A DNA stretch of 64,000 nt from Cacajao melanocephalus. Lineage: Eukaryota > Chordata > Mammalia > Primates > Pitheciidae. Below are positions 26,043-37,689 of this stretch, piece after piece (positions within the stretch are counted from its first letter, which is position 1; each line of letters starts with the position of its first letter). The stretch spans positions 53,611-117,610 of the forward strand of contig CAUYLG010063096.1 of assembly GCA_963573385.1 (NCBI GenBank), written 5' to 3'. A program made the translations under genes and the position numbers. The notes beneath the pieces were generated by a model. The model was not told the origin of the DNA and searched no databases. It saw only the letters and a program-made list of their open reading frames with translations.

Positions 26043-29000
26043 TCAGTCCCCTTGACTCCAAGCATCTTTGTGATCAGCTCCACAAAATAAAAGCGGTCTC
26101 TTTCTGGAACTGGACAGCTCCTGAGGCTCCTCCAGGTGGCATGGAGCTCTGGCAGAGATAACAACTAGGGCTGACCCTCCTGAAATCACTGGCAGAACTC
26201 AGAACTGAACCAACACTAAACACAGTCATGTGGCCTGATGCCCTCCTTCCCACTTGCTCTTCTAGTTGAGCTGCTTATGCCAAGTGAGTCTGATGTTATG
26301 ACTCCAGACAGTGTCAAAACCATGTCAGCAGTTTTGTGGGGCAGGAAAAGACAGTTGCTCTCTCTTTGCCTGTGGCCCCAGCGAGTACTCAGAGACTAGG
26401 CAAGACAGCAGCACCATGAGGCTCAAGGGGCACCGCCTCTCCTGCATCTGCCGGGTGGAGAGCAGCTGGAGGAAGCCCTTTCCCAGGCGATCACTGGTCA
26501 CCATGGAGAGAGACCACAGTAATGCATCTCGCCTGCAGACCCCTGCCTACCAGCAGCAGGAAAGAACACGTTCTGCAAGGAGGGGCAGTAGGGCTGCCTG
26601 CAGAGGACACTCTTGTGTATTCAGTGGGTTGTCCCCCAAGGCCAGGTGGGCACTGTCAAGACGGGTCTGGAGGCATTGCTCAGGACCACCCCAGGAGAGT
26701 TGACCTGTGTTGAATGGAAGTTGAATGATGAGAAACCAGCCAGTCCTGCTGGCCATCCCTTCTTCACAACCGTACCTGCCACCTGCCCTTCCCCCTTGCA
26801 GGTGGCAAGGCCCTGTGGTGAAGAATGTTAAACACATCTGCTGTGGCACACCCATTGTGTTAGTTTCAAGAAGATCGCCTTCAACATCCCCACATACAAT
26901 GAAATCATCTTCGGTCATAATGTAATGAAATGAATACTAATGGCCAGAGAAAACAGTGGCAGGATTGAACTTTGTATATATAATTTTGCCAGTAAAAATT
27001 TTTTAATAAAAGCAAAATAAATATTACAATACAAAAATTTTAAAGTCGTGGATTAATCATTACCCTAATGTATTTTTTTAAGTGGGACCATGCGCAAAGA
27101 AACACTTCCAAAAGAGCAAGCTACAAGCTTCAGAGACTGGCTCCCACCCAGACAGGCAGAACTGAACTGAGTCCAGTTCATCGGGCTAGCCTCATTCACT
27201 TCCACCCTCCTGGGTCAGTGCAGAAATATGGAGTAGATCTGGTGTAGGAGAAACCAACTGCCCCAGAAGCAAGCACCAACAATTCTGAATTGTCACCCTT
27301 GCAAACGGACTCTTGAAACCAACCAGCCTGCAACTAACTCTGCTTATATCTTGCGTAACTGGAGGTGTTCCAGATTAACTTCCATGTAGAAGGCAATGTT
27401 TATTAACACATACGTAATAAAATGTGCACTCTTTAAGCTTGGACATATATCACCAAAAGGCAACACTAATAGCACCAAGTGTTTAGGACTTAGACTAATA
27501 AATGGTTTGGGGGAAGGAGTAAGTACTTTATTACGGACATTGCTTAGAATAACCAGCATATAGTGATGATAAAAAGCTGGCCACCCTGTAGTCAGTTTTA
27601 TTACTGTTTTTAACGATGCTGCACATAAGGCACTCCTTTATTGCCTGAGCGCAGGCACCTACTCTTGGTATGCCACTGTGTCCTTGTCCCCAGATGTCAT
27701 CAAGTCAGCTGAAGTGCATTGACACTTACTGTTTGAAACGATATCATTATTGTTGCCTGACTTGCAGAGAAGTCAGTCATTTTCAGAAAGAGTCTACCGC
27801 AAGACGCTCTTTCCTCTGAAGTGGCCCTACAAAAGGAAGAGGGGAAATATCTTTAAAAGGAAATATCAGCAGGTTTGATGATCACTTAAGAACTGCAGAT
27901 TTCTGCATGACAAAATACAGCAACAACCAAATTTTAACGCAAGCAAGTCAGGAAAATTATTTTCCATGTATATGACAGGCCAAGTGTACTTGTACTGAAT
28001 GCACTTAAGCCACGTGACCAACAACAGCAAATCCACTGATGTCCCAATAGGTATATGACAAAGGACATGGACAGAAAATTCACAGATGAGACATAAAGGA
28101 ACAATCATTTCCTCATAGCCAGACTGTGAAACAAACAAAACAAAACAAAAAGGAGCAATCAGAAGGAAAAATGTTTTCTTCTCAGGCACTCAGCCAATGC
28201 CACTGAAAAGCGGGATGTCATTTTTTATCTCTCATAGTTCCAGTGATACGAGGGTGTAGTGAGATGAGCCTCTCCCACACTCCGTTGCCAGAAGAATAAA
28301 TATGGGAATAATATTCATCCTCCATCAGTTACATGACAAGTGTTTTTCCAGTTTGCTCTTTCACATTTGTTGTTGCGTATAGCACTGGGCCACTGCATTC
28401 TGAGGATTTAGACATCCTTTCTGAGGGAAATGGAGGCTCCTCCCTGAAGCTGCAACAAGACCATCCTGAGCTCCAGCCTGAGCAGGGCTGAGAGTGTCTG
28501 CATGGGTTTGAAATCAGAGGGTCTTCCAGAACATGCCTTTCCTGTGTTCCGCCAACCATTGGCAAAAGGGCTCTGTCCCATGGGGTGTGGATAACGTGCA
28601 CATCAGAAGCATCCCCGCCTGATTCTGAGTCTGCCTGCCGGTGGTTCCGTTCTGCCAGCCAGGCAGGGCCTTTTCCCGGAAACTTATAAATGTCACATTT
28701 TATGTAAACAGGGAGTTCCACTAGAGCCTTTCATCATCGAAACACATAAAAGATGCATTATCTAAGAAATTCCTGAAATTGCAGCCTTAGGACAAAGGAC
28801 CCAGCTCTGTGCCACAGGCTCGTACATTCTTTGGGTGGTTGATTGCATCTTACATTTTAAAATTGCTCAGCAGTGACGATAGAGTAGGTAAAGAAAGTAT
28901 CTTGGAAAATCCTACAAAACCATCAGGTGTTTTGGTCTACAAGGAGTAGGGAAGTAAGAAACACTATTGTGAGGATTCGGGGCCCCACGATGGGCAGCAT

Positions 29001-29480
29001 AGCTCACTTCTGTTCAAAGGACTTTCATTTTACCTGCTCCTGGATACACAGAAACCTCAGCACAAGATTCCTAAGGAGCAGACTGGGGAGGATTATCACG
29101 TTTCAAACCCAGAGCTGACCTCCCTCTCACAGTGGCTTCAGCAATTCCTTCTGCGGGTGCGACGTTGGCTAAAGGGCCTCTATTACCATAGAACCCAGAC
29201 AGACGTAGGTGGGCAAGAGGAATACACTAGGACCAGAGGCTCCTCAAAATGGTTTGTTTTGGGAGAAACCATTTGCCATATAAATTGAAAGTCTCTGCTC
29301 TCTGAGAGCTTTTAAGATTTTTCTACGTATCATTGTCATTATAAAATTGTAAGAGGATATATTTGGGTTTGAATCTTTTTTTCATTGTTCATGCTCAACT
29401 CTCAACAGGCTCTTTTATTCTAAAGATGTATTGGCTTTCTTCAGTTTGGGAGTATTTTTTCCATTATTTTTGGGTAAGAG
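26043..29480. other. 3.4 kb with no recognised repeat or gene
   Basis: I could not match any common repeat here, the longest such stretch in the window. A plus-strand frame of 130 codons (26311-26703) has an Arg/Ser-rich composition without a motif. AT-rich segments at 26980-27080 and 28130-28150 hold A-runs. A perfect 10-bp hairpin lies at 26777-26807. It could be unique or conserved non-coding DNA. Confidence 0.4.
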
Positions 29481-29615
29481 ACTGGGGGTGGTGGCTCATG
29501 CCTGTCATCCCAGCACTTTGGGAGGCTGAAGTGGGAGGATCAGTTAAGGGCAACAGTTCAAGACCAGCTTAGTCAACACAGTGAGACCCCATCTCTATTA
29601 AAAAAATTAGAAATT
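29481..29615 (+). mobile_element. Free left Alu monomer (FLAM)
   Basis: Only the left-arm text is present ('gtggctcatgcctgtcatcc', 'gaccccatctctattaaaa'), followed by an A-rich tail and non-Alu sequence. This fits a monomeric FLAM rather than a truncated dimer. Confidence 0.75.
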
Positions 29616-29649
29616 AGTTTGAAATTATGACAATAATTAACAGTAATCA

Positions 29650-29781
29650 TAAATTCCTTAAATAATAATTTTTAAAGCCCTTTACATGCAAAGCTAAAGC
29701 CCACCATTCCCACCCCACCTCCATGCCCAACCTTACCTAAGGGAACCACTATTATGAGTTTGGAATATAAATGCACAATGT
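29650..29781 (-). mobile_element. Possible L1M 3' UTR fragment (antisense)
   Basis: 'caaccttacctaagggaacc' and 'actattatgagtttgg' resemble the antisense L1M 3' UTR phrase 'gaggtaaccactgttaacagtttgg'. Tentative. Confidence 0.35.
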
Positions 29782-29820
29782 GCACACACAGACACACACA
29801 CACACACACACACACACACA
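29782..29820. repeat. (CA)n microsatellite
   Basis: Compound CA repeat with one GA interruption and an uninterrupted run of about 15 units. Confidence 0.97.
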
Positions 29821-29833
29821 TTTAAGAGATATA

Positions 29834-30136
<303 letters not shown>

Positions 30137-30190
30137 TTAATTTGAAGAGTTTTTGTCCTTCTTTCATTTCTTTCATCCTTCTTTCCTTCT

Positions 30191-30318
30191 TATTATTTTT
30201 TAGGAATAGGGTCTTGCTGTGTTGTCCAGGATGGACACAAACTCCTGGGTTCAGGAGATTCTCCTGCCTCAGCCTCTGAATAGCTCAGACTACAGATGCC
30301 ACCTCACCCAGCTTTTTG
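30191..30318 (-). mobile_element. Alu-type monomer (antisense)
   Basis: 'ggtcttgctgtgttgtccag', 'ggttcaggagattctcctgc', 'gactacagatgccacctcac' cover a single antisense Alu arm. The right boundary passes into G-rich non-Alu sequence. Confidence 0.65.
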
Positions 30319-30394
30319 GGAGGTGGGGAGGGAGGGCTTTTTCTGTCTTTTAAGGGCTTCCCCTACCCCAAAGTCAAAAACCGCATATTTGCCT

Positions 30395-31133
30395 ATGTTT
30401 CTTTAAAATATTTTGTGGCTTTGTTTTGGACATTAGGCCTTTAAACAAGTGGGAATTTACATTCGTGAATAATGCAAGATGGAAATTCAATACCTTTTTC
30501 TTCTCTATGAATAATCAATTAGCCCAACGGTGCTTACTGATTCATCTATCCCCACATACTGGAGTGCCATTTTGTCACACACCAAACGTCCATGTGTATA
30601 TTGGTGTTTCATGGTCAGAATGTTTATGTCCCCCAGAATTCATACACTGAAACCTAATCCCCAGTGTCATGGTATTAGAAGGTACGGTGCTTGGGAGGTA
30701 ACTAGGCCATGAGGGTGGAGCCCTTAAAAATGGGATTAGTGCCCTTATAAAAGGGACTCCAGAGAGCTCCAGTTTCCTTTCCACCATGTGAGGACACACT
30801 GAGAAGACATCATCTATGAAGTAGAGAGTGCAAGTCCTCAGCCGGCACTGAACCTGCTGACGCCTCAGCCTTGGAGTTCCCAGCCTCTAGAACTGTGAGA
30901 AACAATTCTTATAAACAGTTCTTCTAAATTGTTATTTATATGCCATCCAGGCTATGGTATTTTGTTACAGCAGCCCAAATAGACTAAGACAGTCTCATTC
31001 TTGAGTTTATTCTGTCCCACTGATCTACTTGCCTCTTCTATAGCAATGTCACAATTTCCATTCTATAACTTTAAAATACATCCTATTTGGTTGAGAAAAA
31101 AGCCCCTCTTCTGATTCTTTTGGCTACTTCTTT
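30395..31133 (-). mobile_element. L1M/L1ME ORF2 fragment (antisense), split by an MLT1 LTR
   Basis: Antisense ORF2 text at 30395-30604 ('ttttggacattaggcctttaa', shortened here) resumes after the LTR at 30992 ('tctgtcccactgatctactt', 'ataactttaaaatacatcct'). The order shows a single L1 interrupted by the MLT1 insertion. Confidence 0.75.
30605..30991 (+). mobile_element. MLT1-type MaLR LTR (sense) inside L1
   Basis: 'gtcagaatgtttatgtcccc', 'tgtcatggtattagaaggta', 'catgagggtggagcccttaa', 'ccagcctctagaactgtgag', 'cagcccaaatagactaagac'. A full-length solo LTR of the MLT1D-like kind. An AT-rich segment has replaced the usual AATAAA region. Confidence 0.88.
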
Positions 31134-31134
31134 T

Positions 31135-33845
31135 TTAAAAGATGGATAATATATGCCCAGAGTACAAAACTCACAAAGCATGGCATAAATTCGCCCTCTT
31201 TCTTTCACTGCTGTTCCCCAACTATCCAGTTTTCCTCCCCAGAGGAAATCTCTTCCATTTTTTTCCAGGAATATCCTAGGCATATATCAGCATACAGTTA
31301 TGTAATTATTCAGTGTGTATTTTTAAAATCCTTCCTATCAGTATTGTATAAAGCTGCCTCATTGTTGTATATTCCACTGTATGAAAACTGTGTAATCTAC
31401 TTATCCAGTCCCCCATTGTGGACACTAAGCTTGTTTCTGAGATTTCACTTTTCAAAATAATGTTTCAGGAAGTATGCATGCATACTTCTACACGTGAACA
31501 TATCTGTCTAATAAATTCTCAGACGTGTGACTATAGTTGAAGAGCACTTACGTGTGTTTGTAATTCTGATAACAACGGTAGAGATTCCACCAATTTATAT
31601 TCTTACCTTAGATATGTAAGCATGCTTCCCCACATCCCTGAAAACACAACATGCTGTCAAACTTTTTGGTTTGATACCAGATAGATGAAAAATGGCATTT
31701 CATTGTCTGTACTTGCATTTATGTTATTATGAGCGGGTCAGGCATCTTCTCATATGTTTAAGGACCATTCGTACTTCCTTCTTGTCCTTCGTTCTTTTTC
31801 TTTGACGGGTTGGTCTTTTTATTTTTGACTTGACTTGAATATAACAATATAACATTGTTATATTCAATAATTTAATTTCTGTTGCAAATATTTTCCCCAT
31901 CATTTCTCCATCAAAGCATCATTTCTCTTTTGACTTTGTTTATAGTGATATTTTTGTCTGATTGCTATGCAGAATTATTTTATTTGTATTATTAAATTTA
32001 TTAATCTTCTCTATGGCTTCTGAGTTTTGTGTAACAGTTATTTTTAACTGTCTTAAATTTTATGCTTTCCTAATTTCGTTTTATAAGGTTAAATCTTGAA
32101 TCTAACTGCAATTTGTTCATATGAGAAGTGAAGCAGGGAACCAGTTTTCAGTCTTAGTCAGCTTGGGCTGCTGTAACAGAATACCCTAGAGTGAGCAGCT
32201 TAAACAATAACCATGTAGTTCTCACCGGGCTGGAGTCTGGGAAGCCCAGGACCAAGGTGCCAGCAAATTCTGTGTCTGGAAAGGGTCCTCATTCTGGCTT
32301 GCAGATTACCATCTTCTCAATGTATTCTCACAAGGAGAAAAGAGCAGAGAGAGGGGGAGGAAGCAGGCTCTCTGGTGTCTCTTCTTATAAGGACACTAAT
32401 TCCATTCGTGAGGGCCCCACCCTCATGACCTAATCACCTCCCAAGGACCTCACCTCTAATACCATTACATTGGGGGGTTAAGATATCAACATGTGAATTT
32501 GGGAAGGGCAGACACAAACATTCAGTCCGTAGCACTTTCCCAAATGGCTCTCCAGAGTATAAACATTATTTTTAACAACCTATCTTCCTTCATGAACATG
32601 CAATGCTATCTTATCATGTATTTGTATATGTGTTTGTGTCTATTTCTGGACTCTCCATTCTGATCCATTGATTTGTAGGTTTCTTCATGCCCAGTACAAT
32701 ATTGCTTCAATTGCTGTGGCTTTAAAGATGGGTTTCAGTTCTGGTAGAGCTATTTCTTGAGTCCCCACCGCGCTCCCTAGCCCCATCAGCTATCTCTGTC
32801 TTTTTCAGAAAAGTCCTGGCTGTGCTTACACGTCTACTTTTCTGTAGACTTTTAGTCACAAACATTTCTTATTGGTATTTTTTATTAGGGTTGTATTAAA
32901 TGTATGGATTCTGTTATGGAAAATTGCCATCTTTATGATATTCAATCATCCCTAGACAGAAATAGATTATATATTTACATCTTTTCCAAGCCTTTTTTCG
33001 GTTTCTCCCAACAACATTTTAAAGTCCTCTTCACTTAGATCTTGTGTGTCTTGTCACTTGAGTATTTTGTCATCGCGTTGTCATAAGCAGGTTCCTTTCT
33101 TCCATTATAACTGGTTATTATTTGTCTATAGAAGAGCAAGTTATTTTGCATCCTGATTTTGTATTCATCAACTTTATGAATTTCCCTTGTTATAAGAAAT
33201 TACTTTTCAGCTTATTTTCTTGGGTTTTTCAGATATAAAATAACCTAATAATAATTACAAATGTCTCTCTCTCTTTACAATTTATTTTTTTGTCTACATG
33301 TATGATTTGATACATCCAGAATAGCATCAAACAATAGAAACTTCCTCCTGCTATTTCTGTTAGAATGTTTCTCATTTTCTCCTGCTTTGAGTGTAATGGC
33401 AACTCTGAAATATATATATTTGTTTTATTTACCACGTATTTGTTTAAAATTATTTACTATTCCTAGTTTATAAAATACTTTTGGTCAAATATGTATATTA
33501 AATTTTGCCAAATGCCTTATCAGCAGCTATGAAGGTAATCATGTGAATATCTATGCTCATCATTTTCTAATATTGAAATATCCTTCCATTGTTGGCATAA
33601 CGTCCTCCTGATCATAGTGATTTATTTTTCCATCATACTATTGGACCCCATTAGCTAATAATTTAACTTAAACTTTGCACCAATATTAATTAGTAAAACT
33701 GCAACCTTTTTTATTTTACTCCCTTTATGATATTTCAGTATCAGTGTTTTGTTGAATTGGATGTGTTTTCTTATCTATGGACATTGCATGTATCTTCCTT
33801 AAAAGTTTTGATAGAATTCTGCTGTGAAGCCATCTGTGGTCAGGT
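31135..33845 (-). mobile_element. Second L1M/L1ME (antisense), 3' UTR into ORF2, split by an MLT1 LTR
   Basis: It starts with antisense 3' UTR ('ttttcctccccagaggaaat', 'ttatccagtcccccattgtg') and passes through 'ttgataccagatagatgaaa' and 'tttatagtgatatttttgtc'. It continues after the LTR with 'tctatttctggactctccat' and ends with 'agaattctgctgtgaagcca'. Because the 3' UTR reappears here, it is a different copy from the L1 at 30395-31133. No intact frame remains. Confidence 0.82.
32151..32534 (-). mobile_element. MLT1-type MaLR LTR (antisense) inside L1
   Basis: Reverse-complement MLT1: 'gtcttagtcagcttgggctg', 'ctgtaacagaataccctaga', 'ggaccaaggtgccagcaaat', 'accctcatgacctaatcacc', ending 'ttcagtccgtagca'. 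A near-complete solo LTR. Confidence 0.88.
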
Positions 33846-34122
33846 GTCTTGTTGGGGTGGAGAAGGCATGGTGGGAAGGTGGGAGGCCAGGAATAGAGAG
33901 GACAGAAACAAAAAATATGTGTTTTCTCCTCACTTAAAAGATGTTGGCATCTACAGGGGTTCTTATAATTCAGTCCCTCTCTTCCATCTGCCTCACCCTC
34001 AGAATGTCTCCTGCAAAGATGGTTTACCTAAGATTCTGTCTTTCAGCACAGCCTCTCCTAGAGGAAACAGGTCTAGGGAAGCTATTGCCCTTGGTTCTGA
34101 TACTCTGTTCTCGTGGTTTTGA
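33846..34122. other. Unidentified sequence between L1 and LTR
   Basis: Purine-rich start ('ggtgggaaggtgggaggcca') then mixed sequence. It may be ERV-related because it abuts the LTR at 34123, but nothing is recognised. Confidence 0.35.
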
Positions 34123-34528
34123 TGCAGGGTAGGTTCTTGGCTTCACCCAGGGAGGAATTCAAGAGCTAGCTGGTGGTAGAGGCAGTTTTATTGAGGTGAA
34201 CAGGGTTACAGTTCCGTGACTGCTCCTTCAGAGCAGGGCTACCCAAGAGGCAGTGCGCTGAGAGTAGCAGCCAGGGCAGCAATTAGACTCACTTTCATAA
34301 TATGGTAATTAAGGGGCAGGCTATTCAGAATTAGCTAGAAAATGGGTGGTAAGTTCCAGGTGCTGCCAGTGGCAAGGGGTAGTAACTTCTGGGTGATGCC
34401 ATGGCAATGGTAAACTGGCATGGCACTGGTGGGCGTGTCTTAAAGAGCCATGCTTTTGGCACCTCTTCCCAGCTTTGTCCAGTCTTCAACCTGAGTCGGA
34501 GTTCGCCTGCCTTCTACCTCAGTTTCAG
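34123..34528 (-). mobile_element. ERV-type LTR (antisense), family not assigned
   Basis: On the minus strand it opens TGAAACTGAGG and ends in TGCA, with an 'aataaaactgcctctaccac' polyadenylation region and 'cttgaattcctccctgggtg' near the 3' end. Repeated 'cagaagttac' motifs ('ggtaagttcc', 'agtaacttctgggtgatgcc' on plus) are typical of class I LTRs. It has no internal region and no visible flanking duplication. Confidence 0.65.
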
Positions 34529-35160
34529 GTAAGTTTTTGTTGGTTTGGGTCTCAGTGAACCTCTCACTTTGCAGAAGCACTCTCTATTGAATGGAGCGGA
34601 TTGCTGCAGTCACAACACGTTCAGCATCATCACCCCACATTGTTGACCTTTTCTTCACTGGGCAGCCCTTCCTCAAATGTGGTCCTGGGCCTGAGATGTT
34701 TCCTAGTTTAATCAAGATTGAGTTTTCATTTCTGTTTCTTATTCTCTTTGTTGTTTGGGGCCTCATATTGAGAAGAAAGATTCAACGGAACCTCTACTCT
34801 GACATCTGAGAACTGGGAAGTAGCCTCCCTTTGACTTTGAATATTCTTATACATTCTCTTTTCTTTAGGAAGTCAAGGGTCTGTTTTACAAACAGCATGA
34901 AAAAATTCCATTGGTGTCAGGATATCTTTTATTGAAGTTATAAATTACTTGAGTCTTCAGATCCATGAATATATTAATATTATATACCATTTCTTCATTT
35001 CCTCCTCTCCCTTCTTCCCCATTGGATCTCCTATGGGTATTAAAAGTCCTAAATCTATCAAACAGATTCCTCAACTATATACTTTATTTTTCCTTTTGCC
35101 TCTCCTTCTGGGAAACCTCTTTTGCTCATCAAAATTGAGAGACCTTTAAAAGCTGATGTT
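34529..35160. other. Unidentified sequence
   Basis: No repeat or gene is recognised; AT-rich from 34830. Confidence 0.35.
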
Positions 35161-35280
35161 GTCTGGACCCACCCCCAGAAAGTCTAATTAATTTATATAG
35201 GATGCAACCTAGATACTGGGAGCTTTAAAATCTCCCCAGGTGATTCCAATATGCAATAAAATTTGAAAACCACTCCTCCA
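35161..35280 (+). mobile_element. MER5A-like hAT-Charlie MITE
   Basis: 'ggacccacccccagaaagtc', 'actgggagctttaaaatctc', 'cccaggtgattccaatatgc', 'tttgaaaaccactcctcc' follow MER5A to its terminal inverted repeat ('gaaaaccact'). Confidence 0.75.
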
Positions 35281-35384
35281 GCTCACTAATTAAATCTTCA
35301 GCTCTGTCCATTTAGCTCATTAATTGAGGTTTGTGTGTATGTGTCTGTTTTCTTTCTTTTTTTTTTTTTTTTTGCAAAACTGAA

Positions 35385-35921
<537 letters not shown>

Positions 35922-36518
35922 TCAGCACTAAAGTACAGTATGGAGTTACTAACCATTAAAAGAAGAAAGTCATGAGTCCATACTGATAATCAACAGATGA
36001 GTAAGTAGATGGGTGGGGAGAAGGAGGCTCTTACTTCCAGCACAAGCCTGAGGGTTGACAGGTCAGTGTGGAGGGAGTGTCGGTGGAGCTGGAAAAACAC
36101 CAAGTTCCAACCATCTTAGTAAAGGTTGGGTCAGGGACAAATCATCAGTAGATGCTAAATCTAGAGGTAAATTTTGATGAGGAACAGGATATTTGTCTGG
36201 TCTTAAAGTGTCTCCCCACAGAGCACATGTTATTTACAAGGAAGAGGGATGGCAGGACCAATGATTATACAGGGGAGAAATCAAACAGCACCTTGACAAG
36301 GTGATCAAAATCACCATCACCAATGAGGCATGGACGGATGCTGTGTGTCTCCAGATATGATGCCCTGAGAAGGACACACCTAACCAAGTCGTATTCCAGC
36401 AGGGCACAAGCGACCTGAACCTAATCTTGTGAAAACAGGCAAAACCAAAAGGAGGTAGTCCTATTTAAAACTGTTTTTAAATGAGAGGGATCTGTATTTT
36501 TCAAAAATGTCAATGTAC

Positions 36519-36801
36519 AGTGTAATATAAAGTTAAAACATTAATAAGGATATTTTTGTGAGTTTTATGAAGGTATTGAAAGTAAGCAGCTCTAAGATGG
36601 TCAAGTCGATGGGTTTAGATTCCAACAGTACAGATTTGAAACCTAGCTTTGACTTTTACTAATTGTGATGTCAAGCAAATTTCTTACCCTCTGTATGTTT
36701 CAGTTTCCCTGTATGCAAAATGAGAATAATAATAGTTCCGACTTCATGGGGTGGGGGCAGGGACTATCAGGATTCAATAAAATTGTACTCAGTTTTTTTT
36801 T
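36519..36801. mobile_element. MIR-containing insert bounded by 12-bp direct repeats
   Basis: The L1M text breaks after aaatgtcaatgt (36507-36518 region) and resumes with the same 12-mer at 36802-36813. Between them lie about 283 bp including an antisense MIR (36595-36790). There is no poly-A at the 3' end (a T-run is there instead), so neither orientation fits ordinary LINE-mediated insertion. Confidence 0.6.
36595..36790 (-). mobile_element. MIR SINE (antisense)
   Basis: 'cagatttgaaacctagcttt', 'gatgtcaagcaaatttctta', 'gtatgtttcagtttccctgt', 'gcaaaatgagaataataata'. A clear antisense MIR. Confidence 0.88.
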
Positions 36802-36996
36802 AAATGTCAATGTCATGAATGACAAAGAAAGGCTATGGAAGTGTTCCAGATTAGAGGCCAAAGAGACATCACAATTAAATGCAATATCTGATTCTAGACT
36901 AGATCATGTACTAGAGTCTTTTAAATAAGCCATAAAGGATATTTTTGGGTTAACTGACAAAATTGCATTGTGAATCGTAGACAAGATAAAGCATGG

Positions 36997-37108
36997 CTCA
37001 GAAATCACCACTGAAGAACGTATCCATATAACCAAATACCACCTGCTCCCCAAACAGCTATTGAAATAAAAAAATTAAAATTAAAAAAAATTAAAAGTTC
37101 AACGAAAA
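36997..37108 (+). mobile_element. Very short primate L1 3' end (sense) with target-site duplication
   Basis: 'cagaaatcaccactgaagaa', 'cataaccaaataccacctgc', 'ctattgaaataaaaaaatta' is the extreme 3' end of an L1P-type element plus an A-rich tail. The 14-bp repeat aagataaagcatgg flanks it exactly (36983-36996 and 37109-37122). Confidence 0.88.
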
Positions 37109-37254
37109 AAGATAAAGCATGGTAGCAATGTTAAATTTTCTGAAGTTGATAACGTCACTGTGTTAGGTAAGAGAAAACCTTTTATCCCTAAGAAAACTGA
37201 AGTGTTTAGCAGTAAAGGACCATGCCTTCAAATGGTTCCCGGAAAAAAATGTAC

Positions 37255-37279
37255 TCACACACACACACACACACACACC
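37255..37279. repeat. (CA)n microsatellite
   Basis: About 12 CA units within the L1M 3' UTR, followed by TATA/TGTG-rich sequence. Confidence 0.95.
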
Positions 37280-37483
37280 ACGCATAACATTACACATATG
37301 TGTGTGTTATAGATATACATACACACAGAGGAACATACAGAGAGGAAGAAAAAAATAAAGCAAATGGAGTAAATGTTAACTGTGGGTTAATTTGGGTAAT
37401 GCATATACAGACGTTTTCTGTGCTATCTTTATTTTTGTAAGCTTTGTATAAATTTGAAAAAATTTATTTTGAAAAAGGTTATT

Positions 37484-37604
37484 GTTTTTTGAAACAGTGT
37501 CTTGCCACATTGTCCAGGCTGGTTTCAAACTCCTGGGCTTAATCAGTCCTGCCTTGGCCTCCTGAGTAGCTGGAACCACACAAATGGGCTACTACATCCA
37601 GCTA
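37484..37604 (-). mobile_element. Alu-type monomer (antisense, FLAM-like)
   Basis: 'tgaaacagtgtcttgccaca', 'tccaggctggtttcaaactc', 'gagtagctggaaccacacaa' span one antisense Alu arm only, next to the L1M 3' end. Confidence 0.72.
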
Positions 37605-37689
37605 AAAAGGTTTGTTGTTGTTTTGTTTTTAATGCAATTGAGTATGCAAGTCTGAAGCTTCAAGGAGAGAACTAGACTACAGACAAATG

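Larger units (their letters stand above)
35930..37480 (+). mobile_element. L1M 3' UTR (sense), with nested insertions
   Basis: Long 3' UTR-like L1M text: 'aaagtcatgagtccatactg', 'gatcaaaatcaccatcacca', 'cagatatgatgccctgagaa', 'gacaaagaaaggctatggaa', 'taaatgcaatatctgattct', 'aagcaaatggagtaaatgtt', ending 'tttgaaaaaatttattttg'. It is interrupted by a MIR-containing insert (36519-36801) and a tiny L1P end (36997-37108). Confidence 0.78.

Noticed and set aside
26311..26703. 130-codon Arg/Ser-rich frame in the repeat-poor island
   Set aside because: No recognisable domain, no Kozak or splice evidence, and an overlapping minus-strand frame of similar length.
28045..28110. Possible L1 ORF2 snippet ('gacaaaggacatggacagaa', 'aattcacagatgag')
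   Set aside because: Similarity to L1 text is limited to about 50 bp; too short to call.
31837..31865. 11-bp perfect hairpin gaatataacaa/ttgttatattc
   Set aside because: Entirely A/T-rich and inside L1M; expected by chance at this composition.
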